Assembly (NCBI GenBank): GCA_965215035.1
Contig: OZ244040.1
Coordinates: 3,472,001 to 3,536,000, forward strand
Reading direction: 5' to 3'
From: Azophilus sp965215035
GTDB taxonomy: Bacteria; Pseudomonadota; Gammaproteobacteria; Pseudomonadales; Azotimanducaceae
Length of the DNA stretch: 64,000 nt
Made by a program: the position numbers and the translations under genes
Notes under the pieces: generated by a model
Database searches by the model: none
What the model was told of the DNA's origin: nothing
What the model saw: the letters and a program-made list of their open reading frames with translations, nothing else
In this document: positions 34,180 to 43,769 of the stretch, one piece after another
Numbering within the stretch: the first letter of the stretch is position 1
Layout of the letters: the number at the start of each line of letters is the position of its first letter

Positions 34180-36060
34180 ATGGCGGAAACGGCCAGCACC
34201 AAGCCCAAGCGCGATCACTCGCTGTTCGATGCCGAGTTGTCCGGCACCGTGCTCAATACGCGCCTCTTGCGGCGGCTGCTCGCCTGGATGAAGCCGTACC
34301 GGCTGACCTTCGCCGCCAGCGGCCTCTTGGTGCTTGCCGCATCGACCTTCCAGGTACTGCTGCCCATCATCGTCTCCCTAGTTGTAATCGACCACATCAT
34401 CCGCGGCGAGGTGGAGCACGCGACACCGGACCTCGGCATGGTCGAGGCCACCGAGACGCTGTCTGCCGGGCTTGGGCTACATCCCCTGCTGGCCGCCTGT
34501 TTGCTTTATGCAATCGCCCACCTCTGTTGGGCCGCGGCCGGCCACGCCCATCGCCTGACGTTGACCAGTTCCGTGGTCAAGGGCCTGCGCGACCTGCGGC
34601 TCGACCTATTCAGCCACCTGGAAAGGCGCCCTTCGTCCTTCTACGACCGCGTCGCGGTGGGCCGGGTTATGACCCGGGTAACCAACGACATCGAGGCGCT
34701 CTACGAGCTGCTGCGCGGCCTTGGCACGCTGATCGGCGAGTTCGTCCCCTTCCTGGTAGCCCTAACGATCATGCTGACCATCGATGTGGAGTTGACGCTG
34801 ATACTGCTGCTCGGCCTGCCGATCATGGGGGCCGTTACCTGGTGGTTTCGCCGTACCACCCGGGAACTGTTTCGGCTGGTGCGCGCCTCGGTGTCGGCGC
34901 TCAACCAAAACATGCACGAGAACCTGGCCGGCCTGCAGGTGGTGCAGCTTTCCGGGCGCGAGACGGCCAACCTGAACCGCTACACCGACATCAACAGCCG
35001 CAACCTCCGCCACGAACTCCGCTCAGGCCGCTGGGAAACCCTGTACGGTGCGTTCAACGACACCATGGCCCATATCGCCATCGGGGTGGTTCTCTACTAC
35101 GGCGCGGGGGAAGTCATTCAGGAACGCATGTCGCTCGGCAGCGTTATCCTGTTTACCCGCTTCATCGACATGCTGTTCCATCCCATCGTCGCGCTCGGCG
35201 AGCAGACCAATGTATTGTTTCGGGCCATGGCCAGCGGCGAGCGCATCTTTCAGGCGCTGGACTGGGACGAGCAGGTGCGTGAACCGGAGCGCCCCGCCAC
35301 CCTGCCGCCGCGGCTGGCCGGCGAGATCGAGTTCCGCCGGGTCGATTTCGCCTACGAGCCGGGGGTTCCCGTCCTGCATGGGGTCTCGTTCCTCATCCGT
35401 CCCGGTGAGAAGCTTGCCATTGTCGGGCCCACCGGCTCGGGGAAGAGCACACTGATCCGGCTGCTCGGGCGCTTCTACGATTTCGAAGACAACCACATTT
35501 TCCTGGACGGCATCGACCTGAACCGCGTCCAATCCCGGGAACTGCGGCGGCGCATCGGCGTCGTGCTGCAGGACTTCCACGTTTTCTCGGGTTCGGTCGC
35601 CGACAACATCGCGCTTGGCGACCCGGCCATAACCACGGCAGCGGTGGTGCGCGCGGCCAAAACAGTCAATGCCCACGGATTCATCTCCGCGCTGCCGGCG
35701 GGCTATGAGACCGAACTCGCCGAACGCGGCCAGAACCTCTCCCAGGGCCAGCGCCAGCTTCTGGCGTTCGCCCGGGTGCTCGCCGCCGACCCCGAAATCC
35801 TCGTCCTCGACGAGGCCACGGCATCGGTCGACACCGAGACCGAACTCCTGATTCAGGACGCGCTTGCCAAACTGACCGCCGGGCGAACCTCCATCCTCAT
35901 CGCCCATCGCCTACAGACCATCCAACAGGCCGACCGCATTCTGGTCATGAACCAGGGGCGCGTGGATGAGTTGGGCACACACGAAGAGCTACTGGCCAAG
36001 GGCGGGCTGTATGCTAGGTTGCACGGGTTGCAGTTTCAGGACACTGCCGGCTCCACCTAG
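34180..36060 (+). CDS. ABC exporter half-transporter with intact catalytic site (MdlB-like)
   Basis: A 626-residue partner of the preceding half-transporter. It has a longer N-terminal cytosolic segment and six helices. Walker A is GPTGSGKST, the signature LSQGQRQLLAFARVL and Walker B EILVLDEATASVDTETE, with the catalytic Glu present. The pair would form a heterodimer with one consensus ATP site, like MdlAB or TM287/288. Transcription is coupled (three-base gap). Confidence 0.94.
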   Translation: MAETASTKPKRDHSLFDAELSGTVLNTRLLRRLLAWMKPYRLTFAASGLLVLAASTFQVLLPIIVSLVVIDHIIRGEVEHATPDLGMVEATETLSAGLGLHPLLAACLLYAIAHLCWAAAGHAHRLTLTSSVVKGLRDLRLDLFSHLERRPSSFYDRVAVGRVMTRVTNDIEALYELLRGLGTLIGEFVPFLVALTIMLTIDVELTLILLLGLPIMGAVTWWFRRTTRELFRLVRASVSALNQNMHENLAGLQVVQLSGRETANLNRYTDINSRNLRHELRSGRWETLYGAFNDTMAHIAIGVVLYYGAGEVIQERMSLGSVILFTRFIDMLFHPIVALGEQTNVLFRAMASGERIFQALDWDEQVREPERPATLPPRLAGEIEFRRVDFAYEPGVPVLHGVSFLIRPGEKLAIVGPTGSGKSTLIRLLGRFYDFEDNHIFLDGIDLNRVQSRELRRRIGVVLQDFHVFSGSVADNIALGDPAITTAAVVRAAKTVNAHGFISALPAGYETELAERGQNLSQGQRQLLAFARVLAADPEILVLDEATASVDTETELLIQDALAKLTAGRTSILIAHRLQTIQQADRILVMNQGRVDELGTHEELLAKGGLYARLHGLQFQDTAGST

Positions 36061-36192
36061 CGCACGGCGGGCGATCTACCCGCCGCTGCCTATCCGAAGC
36101 CTAGTGTCGTGTCCCGCAAGCAAGTGGGCTTTGGTCGCTAGGCCGTTTTGGTTCCCGGCGAGGGCCGTATGGAAATCGGTGGCGCCACTTCC

Positions 36193-38376
36193 CTACAGGC
36201 GGCGCACCTCGCCGGGGCTGGCGACATCGGCCCTGTCGATAGCTTCGATAACGATGTCGGGCAAGAGCAGTTGCGGCAGCACCGCTGGGCTACCGAGCGA
36301 CGAGCCGCGGGGGAAGTACAGGTACAGTGGCACACCGACGCGACCATAGCGGTCCAGCCAATCGGTGATGACGGGGTCTTCATTGGTCCAATCCCCCTCG
36401 ACAACCCTGATATCGCGCTCGCGAAAGGCGGCACCGACCGCATCCGAGGCCAGGGCTACGCGCTCGTTGACCTTGCAGCTCACGCACCAGTCAGCCGTGA
36501 AGTAGAGGAAAACCGGCTGACCGGAATCGATATACCCGGTGACTCGCTCGGGCGTAAAACGCTCCAACTCCAGTTGGCCTAGGGTACCCGCCCGGTCATC
36601 GGCCTGTATCGCCGGCACCGTCCGGTGGTTGCCGATATCGGTACCGACCACCAGCGTTGCGACCAGGCCCAGGGTAGCGGCGGTGCGCCAGGCCCACGGG
36701 CGCACGCCGCCTACCGTCCGTCCGTATGCCCACAGCGCGAAGGCGAAGGAAAGCGCGGCGAGCAGCCCCACCGCCATGGCGCTTGCACCGAGCTGTTTGC
36801 CGATTATCCAAAACAACCACAGAGCGGTGGCGAACATCGGAAACGCAAGAACACTGCGAAAGGTCGCCATCCAGGAACCCGGTCTCGGCATGGCACGGCC
36901 AAAGGATGGAACGAAGCTCAGTAGCAGATAGGGGAACGCAAGGCCAAGGCCCAGCATTAGGAAGATGGCCAGCGTCATCGGCGCCGGCTGCATCAGGGCA
37001 TAGCCAAGCGCAGCCGCCATGAAGGGTGCCGTGCAGGGTGTAGCCACCAGCACCGCCAGCAGGCCGGTAAAGAACGCCGCCTTCCTTTCGCCGCCGGCAG
37101 TAAGGGTTTGTCCCACGCCGGCGAGGCGCATGCCAATCTCGAAAACGCCGAGCAGATTCAAGGCAATGGCCACCATCAGCAAGCCAAGGCCAAGGTTGAC
37201 GAGCGGGGACTGCATCTGAAAACCCCAGCCTGCCGCCTGTCCGGCTGCCCTGAAGCCGACCAGAATCCCGGCGAACGCGGCAAAGGCGACCAGGATCCCG
37301 GCGGTGTAAAGCAAGCCGCTGTGCCTTGCCAGGTCGAGGTCGGTGTGCCCCATCTTCACCAGGCTCAGGGCCTTCACGCTGAGGATGGGAAACACGCAGG
37401 GCATGAGGTTCAATATGACGCCGCCGATGAAGGCGAAAAGCAGCGCGACACCGAGCGACATGTCGGCCGATGTGGGCGAGGCGGGGGAGGCCTCGGTGGT
37501 CGGCCCGACGACAGGGTCATCAACCGGCGGCACAGCGCCCACATCGAGCCAGACGGCCCGGTCGGCACGGCCGCCGTCCCGAAACTTCAGCACCGCCCCG
37601 AAGTCGGTTGCCCGGTCTGCCCTGATGCCTTCCCGCATTGAGAAGACTACGCGCTGCGGCGCAAACGAAACGGTCTGTTCGGCGTACTTGACCAGGCGCC
37701 GTGACGCAACGAACAGATACGGATCTTCCATGCTCCCCAGCGACTGCGGTGTCTGCACGGTGATTCGGAAGGCACCATCCAGCCGCTCGAACCAGGCCGG
37801 CCAGGCAACGGCTTCGGGTAGCTCCGCACGGGCGGCCTGGAAGCGCTGCGCACGCCCGGCGTGTGCGCCGCCATCACCGACCGGCAGCGAAACCGACACA
37901 GTGGCTCGTTCCGGCACACAGAGTTTATCGTCGCAAACCACCCAGCGCGCGTCGCCCCGCAACGTCACCGTCGCGCCGACCGCCAAGCCGGCGGGAACGG
38001 TAACCTTGCTCAACAACAGAATCGGCTCGTCAAAGCCGTAGGTGACGAGTTCGCCGAACGGAATGAGGTGCGGGGCCGGGAACTGCAACTCGGCGGCGGC
38101 AAATCCTTCCGGCAGGTGCCAGCGCACCGAGGCGGGAAGACCGGCGTCACCGGGATTCATCCAATAGGCGTGCCAGCTCGGATCCGGCTCGATATGCAGC
38201 CCCAGGGTGACCGCGCCGCCATTGGCGGGCAGCGTCGCTTGCTCGGCGATCAGCTCCACCCGCGAGTAGGCGGTCTTTATCGGCTCCGCCACCACCGCCG
38301 CACCGGCCAGCAGCCCAACAAGGGCCACCAAGGCGCTTGGCCAACGGCGGGAGGCTATGTGGTTCGTTCCTTGCAT
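36193..38376 (-). CDS. DsbD-like protein-disulfide reductase
   Basis: A 727-residue transmembrane electron carrier that passes reducing power from cytosolic thioredoxin to periplasmic thiols. The ATG at 38376 gives a signal peptide (SALVALVGLLAGAAVVAEP). Then come a DsbC/DsbD-type N-terminal beta domain with a Cys pair (WVVCDDKLCVPE), about eight membrane helices with the redox cysteines in MPCVFPILSVK and ATPCTAPFM, and a thioredoxin-like C-terminal domain with C631-V-S-C634 (FTADWCVSCK). This is the ScsB/long DsbD branch. Possible clients in this window are the two TlpA-like proteins. It is convergent with the exporter pair. Confidence 0.93.
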   Translation of the reverse strand: MQGTNHIASRRWPSALVALVGLLAGAAVVAEPIKTAYSRVELIAEQATLPANGGAVTLGLHIEPDPSWHAYWMNPGDAGLPASVRWHLPEGFAAAELQFPAPHLIPFGELVTYGFDEPILLLSKVTVPAGLAVGATVTLRGDARWVVCDDKLCVPERATVSVSLPVGDGGAHAGRAQRFQAARAELPEAVAWPAWFERLDGAFRITVQTPQSLGSMEDPYLFVASRRLVKYAEQTVSFAPQRVVFSMREGIRADRATDFGAVLKFRDGGRADRAVWLDVGAVPPVDDPVVGPTTEASPASPTSADMSLGVALLFAFIGGVILNLMPCVFPILSVKALSLVKMGHTDLDLARHSGLLYTAGILVAFAAFAGILVGFRAAGQAAGWGFQMQSPLVNLGLGLLMVAIALNLLGVFEIGMRLAGVGQTLTAGGERKAAFFTGLLAVLVATPCTAPFMAAALGYALMQPAPMTLAIFLMLGLGLAFPYLLLSFVPSFGRAMPRPGSWMATFRSVLAFPMFATALWLFWIIGKQLGASAMAVGLLAALSFAFALWAYGRTVGGVRPWAWRTAATLGLVATLVVGTDIGNHRTVPAIQADDRAGTLGQLELERFTPERVTGYIDSGQPVFLYFTADWCVSCKVNERVALASDAVGAAFRERDIRVVEGDWTNEDPVITDWLDRYGRVGVPLYLYFPRGSSLGSPAVLPQLLLPDIVIEAIDRADVASPGEVRRL

Positions 38377-38503
38377 GGCGCTAGTGCTCCAGCCTGCTGT
38401 GAAGTCTGCCCGCCATTGTCTCCTGTACGCCGCGCAAAGTCGCGGCCTTGTGGGGATGCCGGCCGGGCAGGGCCGGCGCACCGGCTACCGGGCCCGATTC
38501 CGG

Positions 38504-41263
38504 TCAAGACGCCGCCGGTATAACGCCCTCATCCTGGGCGACCTCGACCGGCTGACCGAATACGTCGATCTCGACCACTTCCCCCAACCCCAGTGCGCGC
38601 ACTTCGCCTGCGAACCGCGCCAGGTCGCCAACGATAACCCAGGTCAAACGATCCGGACGAACAAGCTCGCCCGCCGCAGCCTGTACCGCATCCAGGGTCA
38701 GCTTCCGCAAGGCCTCGCTGTAGTGCACCGGATACTGCCACGGACGGCCCATCTCGGCGCTGGCGAGCAGGCTGTTGAGCACCGCTCGGCCCGTTTCGAA
38801 ACGGCCCGCCGATGAGCGCAGACTGCGCTCCCGCGCCTGGTTGAACTCTTCCACCGTGGCCGGACGACGCCCGATATATTCGATGAGTTCGCGCTGGAGT
38901 TCCTCTATGGCCTGGACGGTCTTGTCGGCCTGCACCGGCGCTCGCACCGAAAACAACGGCTGAAACGGGTCGGTGCCAAGCGCCGTGCGGCTTCCGTAGC
39001 TCCAGCCCTTGTCCTCGCGGAGATTCAGGTTAACGCGGGAAACAAAACTACCGCCGAGTATCTCGTTGGCGACCTTGTTCGCCGCGTCCGGGTCCACCGG
39101 CGTGGCAGGTAGCACATGGCCGGCGAATATCAGGCTCTGTTGGGTTTCGGGCATATCAATGAGGAATACGCGCGGCCGGTCGGGCAGCGGTGCCGGCGCC
39201 ACCGCCGGACGCCGATTGGCCGGAGCGTGTGAACGCCAGTCGCCAAAAGCGTCTTCAAGCGCCTGGACAAGCCCGTCCATGCTGACATCGCCAACGGCAA
39301 AGACCGAAAACGGCCGTCCCCGCACCCTGGCCCGATGAAAGTCGATGGCGCTCTGCCGGTCGAGACGCGCCACGGCATCCTCCGTCATCCGCCTTCCATA
39401 GGGATGCTCAGCACCGTATACCAGTTCCGAAAGCGCCGTCCAGGCAACGCTTCCCGGTTCCGTGCGACCCCGTTGTATCGATGCGCTCCAGCGATCAACC
39501 TCCAATGCGAACTGGTCTTCTGGATAGTTCGGGTTGTGCAGCAAGTCGGCGACGAGCGCCAAAATCTCAGGCAGCTTCTCGGTCAAACCGCCGGCCGACA
39601 CCGAACTTGCCAACGACCCGCTAGATGCCCGCACAAAGCTTCCGAGCCGTTCGAGTTCCGTGCTGATGTCCGCGGCGCTCCTCGATGTGGTGCCGCTGGC
39701 AAGCTGGTCGAAGACCATCCTAGTGATGCCCCGCATTTCGGCATGCTCGCTCGCCGAGCCCAATTCGAAGCGAAAGGTCAGGTCCGTCACCGGCAAACCG
39801 CCGCGGCGCGCGAGTACGACCTCTATGCCGTTGTCGAGCCGCCGTGTCTCTATGTCGCTCAAGCGCAGCGGCGCCGGGGGTTCCGCATCCGGCAGCGCGC
39901 TGCGGTCTGCGCCGGCATCACCGGCGACATAGCCTGGGAACGGCAAGCCGGTAAGTTCGTAATAGGGGCGCGCGAGCCAGGTATTCGCCACCAGGGATAA
40001 ACCGTCCGGCGTCGCCTCCTGTATCGCGGCGAGGGACTCCTTATACCGCCCCGGGTTATCCGCGAATACCGCGCCCGATATCAACCTGCTGCCCTTGGCA
40101 GCCACCGATTCCAAACCCCGGACGACACCAGTCAAACTCTGCACCCGCTGGCGCTGCAACCGATCTAGGTCCGGCCCGGAGTCCAGGAACGCCGCTAAGG
40201 TTCGATCTAGAACGCGCCGCGCTTCGTCGACGTTCGCGTCCGGCAGCAATTGGACGCTAACGGTGAACAGGCCGGCTATCTCGAAATCCATGGGGTTGGC
40301 GGAAACACTCGATGCGAGGCGATGCTCTTCCACCAGAGCCTTGTACAACGGCGCCGTGCGGCCCGATGCGAAAGCGCTTCCCCATAGCGACAAAAAGACC
40401 GATTCCCGGGGTGTCGACGGAACCGGCCAGGAGCGCCTGATGAACCCGCTGGCGGCGCGATCATAGAGGGTCTCCCGACGGTTCTCGCCGAGCCGCGGAA
40501 CCCACCCGGTGAGGCGGGCGACGGGCCGACCGGCAGGCGCATCGCCATAGTATTTCTCCATGAGGGGGCGGGCCGTCGCCGCATCGATATCGCCAGACAA
40601 CACCACTACGACGTTGGAGGCGCCGTAATAGGTGTTGAACCAATCGTATACGTCGTCGAGGGTGGCGGCGTCGAGATCCTCCATCGAGCCAATCACCGTG
40701 CGGCGATAGGGATGCCCCGGGGGAAACACGCCCCGAAACACGTGCTCCCAAGCTTTCCCGAAGGGCCGGTTTTCGCGTTGCCGCTTTTCGTTCTTGACAA
40801 CCTCGCGCTGCTCGTCGAGCTTCGCCTGATCAATGACCCCAAGCAAGTGCGTGAGGCGATCGGATTCCAGCCACAGCATGCGCTCTAGGGCACCGGTGGG
40901 CACGGTTTGAAAATAGTTGGTGCGGTCGAAGTTCGTGGTGCCGTTGATGCCCGTAGCCCCCACTTCGCTGAGCGGCTTGAAGTACTCGTCGTCGTAATGC
41001 CCGCTGCCCTGGAACATCAGATGCTCGAAGAGGTGTGCAAAACCGCTCTTGCCCGCCGGCTCGTCCTTTGAACCCACGTGGTACCAGGTGCTCATCGCCA
41101 CGATAGGCGCCTTGCGGTCGGTATGGACAATAACCCGCAGGCCGTTGTCCAAACTGAACTGCTCGTAGGGAATATCGATGTCTTCGAGTTGCATCGCCAA
41201 TGTTGGCGATACGCCCAGCAGCAGGGCGACAACGACAAGGAAGCGCGGGATAACGATTGACAT
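38504..41263 (-). CDS. M16-family zinc metallopeptidase, duplicated, periplasmic
   Basis: A 919-residue pitrilysin-type protease. Residues 1-23 form a signal peptide (PRFLVVVALLLGVSPTLA). The inverted zinc motif HLFEH is at H77/E80/H81 in the first half, with the third ligand region downstream (VVKNEKRQRENRP). The second half (from about residue 480) repeats the fold but has no HxxEH, as in inactive partner domains. Such proteins degrade peptides in the periplasm or process leader peptides. A 79-bp repeat element lies upstream of its promoter region. Confidence 0.95.
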   Translation of the reverse strand: MSIVIPRFLVVVALLLGVSPTLAMQLEDIDIPYEQFSLDNGLRVIVHTDRKAPIVAMSTWYHVGSKDEPAGKSGFAHLFEHLMFQGSGHYDDEYFKPLSEVGATGINGTTNFDRTNYFQTVPTGALERMLWLESDRLTHLLGVIDQAKLDEQREVVKNEKRQRENRPFGKAWEHVFRGVFPPGHPYRRTVIGSMEDLDAATLDDVYDWFNTYYGASNVVVVLSGDIDAATARPLMEKYYGDAPAGRPVARLTGWVPRLGENRRETLYDRAASGFIRRSWPVPSTPRESVFLSLWGSAFASGRTAPLYKALVEEHRLASSVSANPMDFEIAGLFTVSVQLLPDANVDEARRVLDRTLAAFLDSGPDLDRLQRQRVQSLTGVVRGLESVAAKGSRLISGAVFADNPGRYKESLAAIQEATPDGLSLVANTWLARPYYELTGLPFPGYVAGDAGADRSALPDAEPPAPLRLSDIETRRLDNGIEVVLARRGGLPVTDLTFRFELGSASEHAEMRGITRMVFDQLASGTTSRSAADISTELERLGSFVRASSGSLASSVSAGGLTEKLPEILALVADLLHNPNYPEDQFALEVDRWSASIQRGRTEPGSVAWTALSELVYGAEHPYGRRMTEDAVARLDRQSAIDFHRARVRGRPFSVFAVGDVSMDGLVQALEDAFGDWRSHAPANRRPAVAPAPLPDRPRVFLIDMPETQQSLIFAGHVLPATPVDPDAANKVANEILGGSFVSRVNLNLREDKGWSYGSRTALGTDPFQPLFSVRAPVQADKTVQAIEELQRELIEYIGRRPATVEEFNQARERSLRSSAGRFETGRAVLNSLLASAEMGRPWQYPVHYSEALRKLTLDAVQAAAGELVRPDRLTWVIVGDLARFAGEVRALGLGEVVEIDVFGQPVEVAQDEGVIPAAS

Positions 41264-41334
41264 GGAACCTCCGTACTATCTGAATATTCAACCCGATTCG
41301 ACGGTAAACATCCGTTTTCCAGACAGGCTGGCAG

Positions 41335-41413
41335 TGTATCAGTTTGAATCCCGGCCCTGCCGAATCACCTGTGTGCCGTGCCCTTGCTCGATGCAAAGAT
41401 GCAAACTGATACA
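41335..41413 (+). repeat. 79-bp inverted-repeat element, copy 3
   Basis: The best-preserved copy: TGTATCAGTTTG and CAAACTGATACA are perfect 12-bp terminal inverted repeats. Over the left 57 bases it is nearly identical to copies 1 and 4. It sits between two minus-strand genes. Confidence 0.88.
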
Positions 41414-41465
41414 CCACCGACAGCCTTATGAAGGGCCGCCGCGTTTTTGCGGACGCGCCGGCTTG

Positions 41466-41735
41466 CTAGCCGCACGACGGTGGAGTCACTTCGTCCACGG
41501 TTTCGTCCTTGCGCCGGCCACCGCGATTTTCCACCATTAACTTGTGCAGGCGGCGAATGCAATCGCTTCCGGTTTTGACAAACAGGAACGGCAGCAGGGC
41601 GTGCACTAGGCAAGCGATGCCAGCGGCCAGCATCCACGCCGAAAAGCCAGCGGCCTTTGCCAGGTGCTGCACATAGGTCTCGCCAACATCCTCGAGGTGT
41701 TCGGTAAAGCGATGCACGGGTGGATATCGTCGCAT
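41466..41735 (-). CDS. DUF6356-type small membrane protein
   Basis: An 89-residue protein with a hydrophobic hairpin (FSAWMLAAGIACLVHALLPF) followed by LFVKTGSDCIRRLHKLM, matching what I recall of DUF6356. The N-terminus has ETYVQHLAKAAG. Its function is unknown. A promoter-like module at 41748-41782 reads on the same strand just upstream and is nearly the same as the one ahead of the TonB receptor at 54.7 kb. Confidence 0.75.
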   Translation of the reverse strand: MRRYPPVHRFTEHLEDVGETYVQHLAKAAGFSAWMLAAGIACLVHALLPFLFVKTGSDCIRRLHKLMVENRGGRRKDETVDEVTPPSCG

Positions 41736-41747
41736 TCACAGAAATTG

Positions 41748-41782
41748 TATCCTATTAGATAAAGAAATTTGTTCTAAATTGA
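41748..41782 (-). promoter_or_regulatory. Promoter-like module shared with 54701-54735
   Basis: On the minus strand TCAATTTAGAAC is followed after exactly 16 bases by TAGGATA. The same two blocks with identical 16-base spacing occur at 54701-54735. TTTAGA and TAGGAT are at sigma-70-like spacing. Here the start of transcription would fall just ahead of the DUF6356 start. Confidence 0.5.
41762..41776. promoter_or_regulatory. Lrp/AsnC-like box 1
   Basis: AAGAAATTTGTTCTA matches the Lrp consensus (YAGHAWATTWTDCTR) at 12 of 15 positions by eye. It lies between the divergent DUF6356 and Lrp/AsnC genes. Confidence 0.4.
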
Positions 41783-41802
41783 TCGAATGCTTACCTGTAA
41801 TA

Positions 41803-41817
41803 TAGAATTTTATTCTT
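41803..41817. promoter_or_regulatory. Lrp/AsnC-like box 2
   Basis: TAGAATTTTATTCTT matches the Lrp consensus at 13 of 15 positions, 27 bases ahead of the Lrp/AsnC gene. It is consistent with autoregulation. Confidence 0.5.
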
Positions 41818-41843
41818 AGTCTAAACCAGGTGCTGGAATAACA

Positions 41844-42326
41844 ATGGACCGCATCGATCTGAAGATTCTGGATCTCGTTCAACACGACGCCACGCTCTCC
41901 ACCGCGGACATCGCGGCCACCGTGGGGTTGAGCACGACGCCCTGTTGGCGTCGCATCCAAAACCTCGAAAAAAGGGGGGTAATCGACCGGCGAGTCGCAC
42001 TGCTCGACCGCGACCATCTGAACGTGGGCGTGGACGCATTCGTCGCCATCCGCACCGACCAGCACAACGAGCGTTGGCTGGCATCCTTTGCCAAGGCGGT
42101 GGCGGCGTTCCCGGAGGTCATCGAGCTGTACCGCATGAGCGGCGAGATCGACTACCTCATGCGCGTGGTCGTCCCGGACATCAACGCCTACGACGGCTTC
42201 TACAAACGGCTCATCCAAGCCGTCGACCTTTCCGACGTCAGTTCCAGCTTCGCCATGGAACGCATCAAGTACACGACCGTGTTGCCGCTTAGCTACGCAC
42301 GGCAAGCGCTGCGGGAGACGGGCTGA
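41844..42326 (+). CDS. Lrp/AsnC-family transcriptional regulator
   Basis: A 160-residue feast/famine regulator. The N-terminal winged helix runs over residues 1-60 (LSTADIAATVGLSTTPCWRR; IQNLEKRGVIDRRVALLD). The C-terminal RAM effector/oligomerisation domain includes EVIELYRMSGEIDYLMRVVV and DINAYDGFYKRLIQ. It diverges from the DUF6356 gene across an AT-rich promoter with two Lrp-like boxes. The ligand is probably an amino acid; which one is unknown. Confidence 0.94.
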   Translation: MDRIDLKILDLVQHDATLSTADIAATVGLSTTPCWRRIQNLEKRGVIDRRVALLDRDHLNVGVDAFVAIRTDQHNERWLASFAKAVAAFPEVIELYRMSGEIDYLMRVVVPDINAYDGFYKRLIQAVDLSDVSSSFAMERIKYTTVLPLSYARQALRETG

Positions 42327-42367
42327 TACCCGCCGGCGCACAGCGCCGGGTCAGGGTGCCAGTTGCT

Positions 42368-42460
42368 GCACACCGGAACACCGAATAATCGTCCGGCACC
42401 CTGCTGCTCGACGACAGCGTGGCACCGGCGTGCCGCTTGGCGCACCCCGGAACACCGAAT
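42368..42460 (+). repeat. 19-bp direct repeat
   Basis: GCACACCGGAACACCGAAT (42368-42386) and GCACCCCGGAACACCGAAT (42442-42460) differ at one base. They lie in the convergent spacer between the Lrp/AsnC gene and the TPR gene. Confidence 0.6.
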
Positions 42461-42462
42461 GG

Positions 42463-43764
42463 TCACGGCATCGTGCCCGCACGGTCGTGCACATAGGCGA
42501 TCCATGCGGCGGCGTTGCGGCGCGTAGCTTCGGTGCCCTCGCGTTGGGCGCTGGCAAAGGCTCGCAACGCCTCGTCATAGCGTTCCAACTCCGCGAGTGC
42601 CACGCCGTGCAGCATCCAAGCATCTCCCGGGCGCTCCAGACCGCCTTTGCCCAAGGCGCTGCGGGAAGCGCTCACCACCCCCTCCCAGGCGCCTGTTTCG
42701 TTCAGCAACAAGGCCTTGCGTAGGTAGTACTCCCCATCGTCGGCGAGTTCCGCCAGCCGATCGATCACCACCGCGGCGCGTTCCATTTCCCGGGCCGCCG
42801 ACCAGGCGTTCAACAGGAGTTCCAGGTTCCCGAACGTGGGTTGCACCCAGCCAGACGCCATCGACCGGTCCAGAATCTCGGCGGCGCGGGCAGGGTTCTC
42901 AAGAAACAGGTTAAGCCGCGCGAGCGTCAGGATTTGCCGTTCCTCCGTCAACAACCCCTTGAGCCACGGAATCGTCAACGCCGCAAGGGCGCGAGCGTCG
43001 CGCCCCATGTCCATCAACAGGGCGGACAGCGTTTCGTAGTACGGCACACGGTCTGGCCACAGCCCCACCATTTCCTCAAGCAGCAAAACCGCTTCCTCGT
43101 AACGTCGCGTCTGCACAAGAATCGCCAATTCGACCTGTTTCCAATTTTCCCGGGGCGCCTCGGTCAGGGCGTTGGCTCGCCGCACATAGGGCAACGCCTG
43201 GGGCATCTCCTGTAACTGAACGTGGTTGGTGCCCGCGAGCATGTAGGCATCCGCGGCCGGCTCGGCCTCATAGCGGAACCATCGCTGGATCAGTCGATTG
43301 GATTTCTGGTGACTCGCTTGACTGGCGTAATAGCCCGCCAGCGAATAAACAATGCCCTGCTGCGCGGAGGTGGGCAACGCATCGAGTTCAATGCATTTCT
43401 CGAACGCGTCGAACGCCAGCACCTCCTCGCCCCGCTGCGAATGGATAAATCCGTAGGTCTGCAGAACCTGGGCAAGCTCGTACTCGCGCAGATTTCGGGT
43501 ACCCAGCCTATCGAGAACGGCCAGCGCCTCGCCTAGCTTTTGTTGACCTAGGAGTTCGTGGGCGCGCGACAGGCGTTGGTAGGTGCGCTCGCTCATGGTG
43601 GCGGACGGCACCTTGGGAGCGTCCGCGATGCGAGCCTCCCGCAAGGGGTGCCACACCGGCCATTCTGAGGGCTCAACCCCCTCTTGCGCGGCGGTGCCCC
43701 CTGCCGCCAGCGCCAGCGCCAGCAGCGTCGTGCGGAAGCTGTGTGCGATTGTCGAGCCGGTCAA
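42463..43764 (-). CDS. Tetratricopeptide-repeat periplasmic protein of the TonB operon
   Basis: A 433-residue protein with a signal peptide (TTLLALALAAGGTAAQ) and helical TPR-type repeats from about residue 60 to the end, for example AHELLGQQKLGEALAVLDRL and ALAELERYDEALRAFASAQR. TPR proteins close the DUF3450-TtpC-ExbB-ExbD-TonB clusters of Vibrio and relatives. It starts five bases after the tonB stop, so it is part of the operon. Its role is probably scaffolding in the periplasm. Confidence 0.88.
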   Translation of the reverse strand: MTGSTIAHSFRTTLLALALAAGGTAAQEGVEPSEWPVWHPLREARIADAPKVPSATMSERTYQRLSRAHELLGQQKLGEALAVLDRLGTRNLREYELAQVLQTYGFIHSQRGEEVLAFDAFEKCIELDALPTSAQQGIVYSLAGYYASQASHQKSNRLIQRWFRYEAEPAADAYMLAGTNHVQLQEMPQALPYVRRANALTEAPRENWKQVELAILVQTRRYEEAVLLLEEMVGLWPDRVPYYETLSALLMDMGRDARALAALTIPWLKGLLTEERQILTLARLNLFLENPARAAEILDRSMASGWVQPTFGNLELLLNAWSAAREMERAAVVIDRLAELADDGEYYLRKALLLNETGAWEGVVSASRSALGKGGLERPGDAWMLHGVALAELERYDEALRAFASAQREGTEATRRNAAAWIAYVHDRAGTMP

Positions 43765-43769
43765 TTAAC

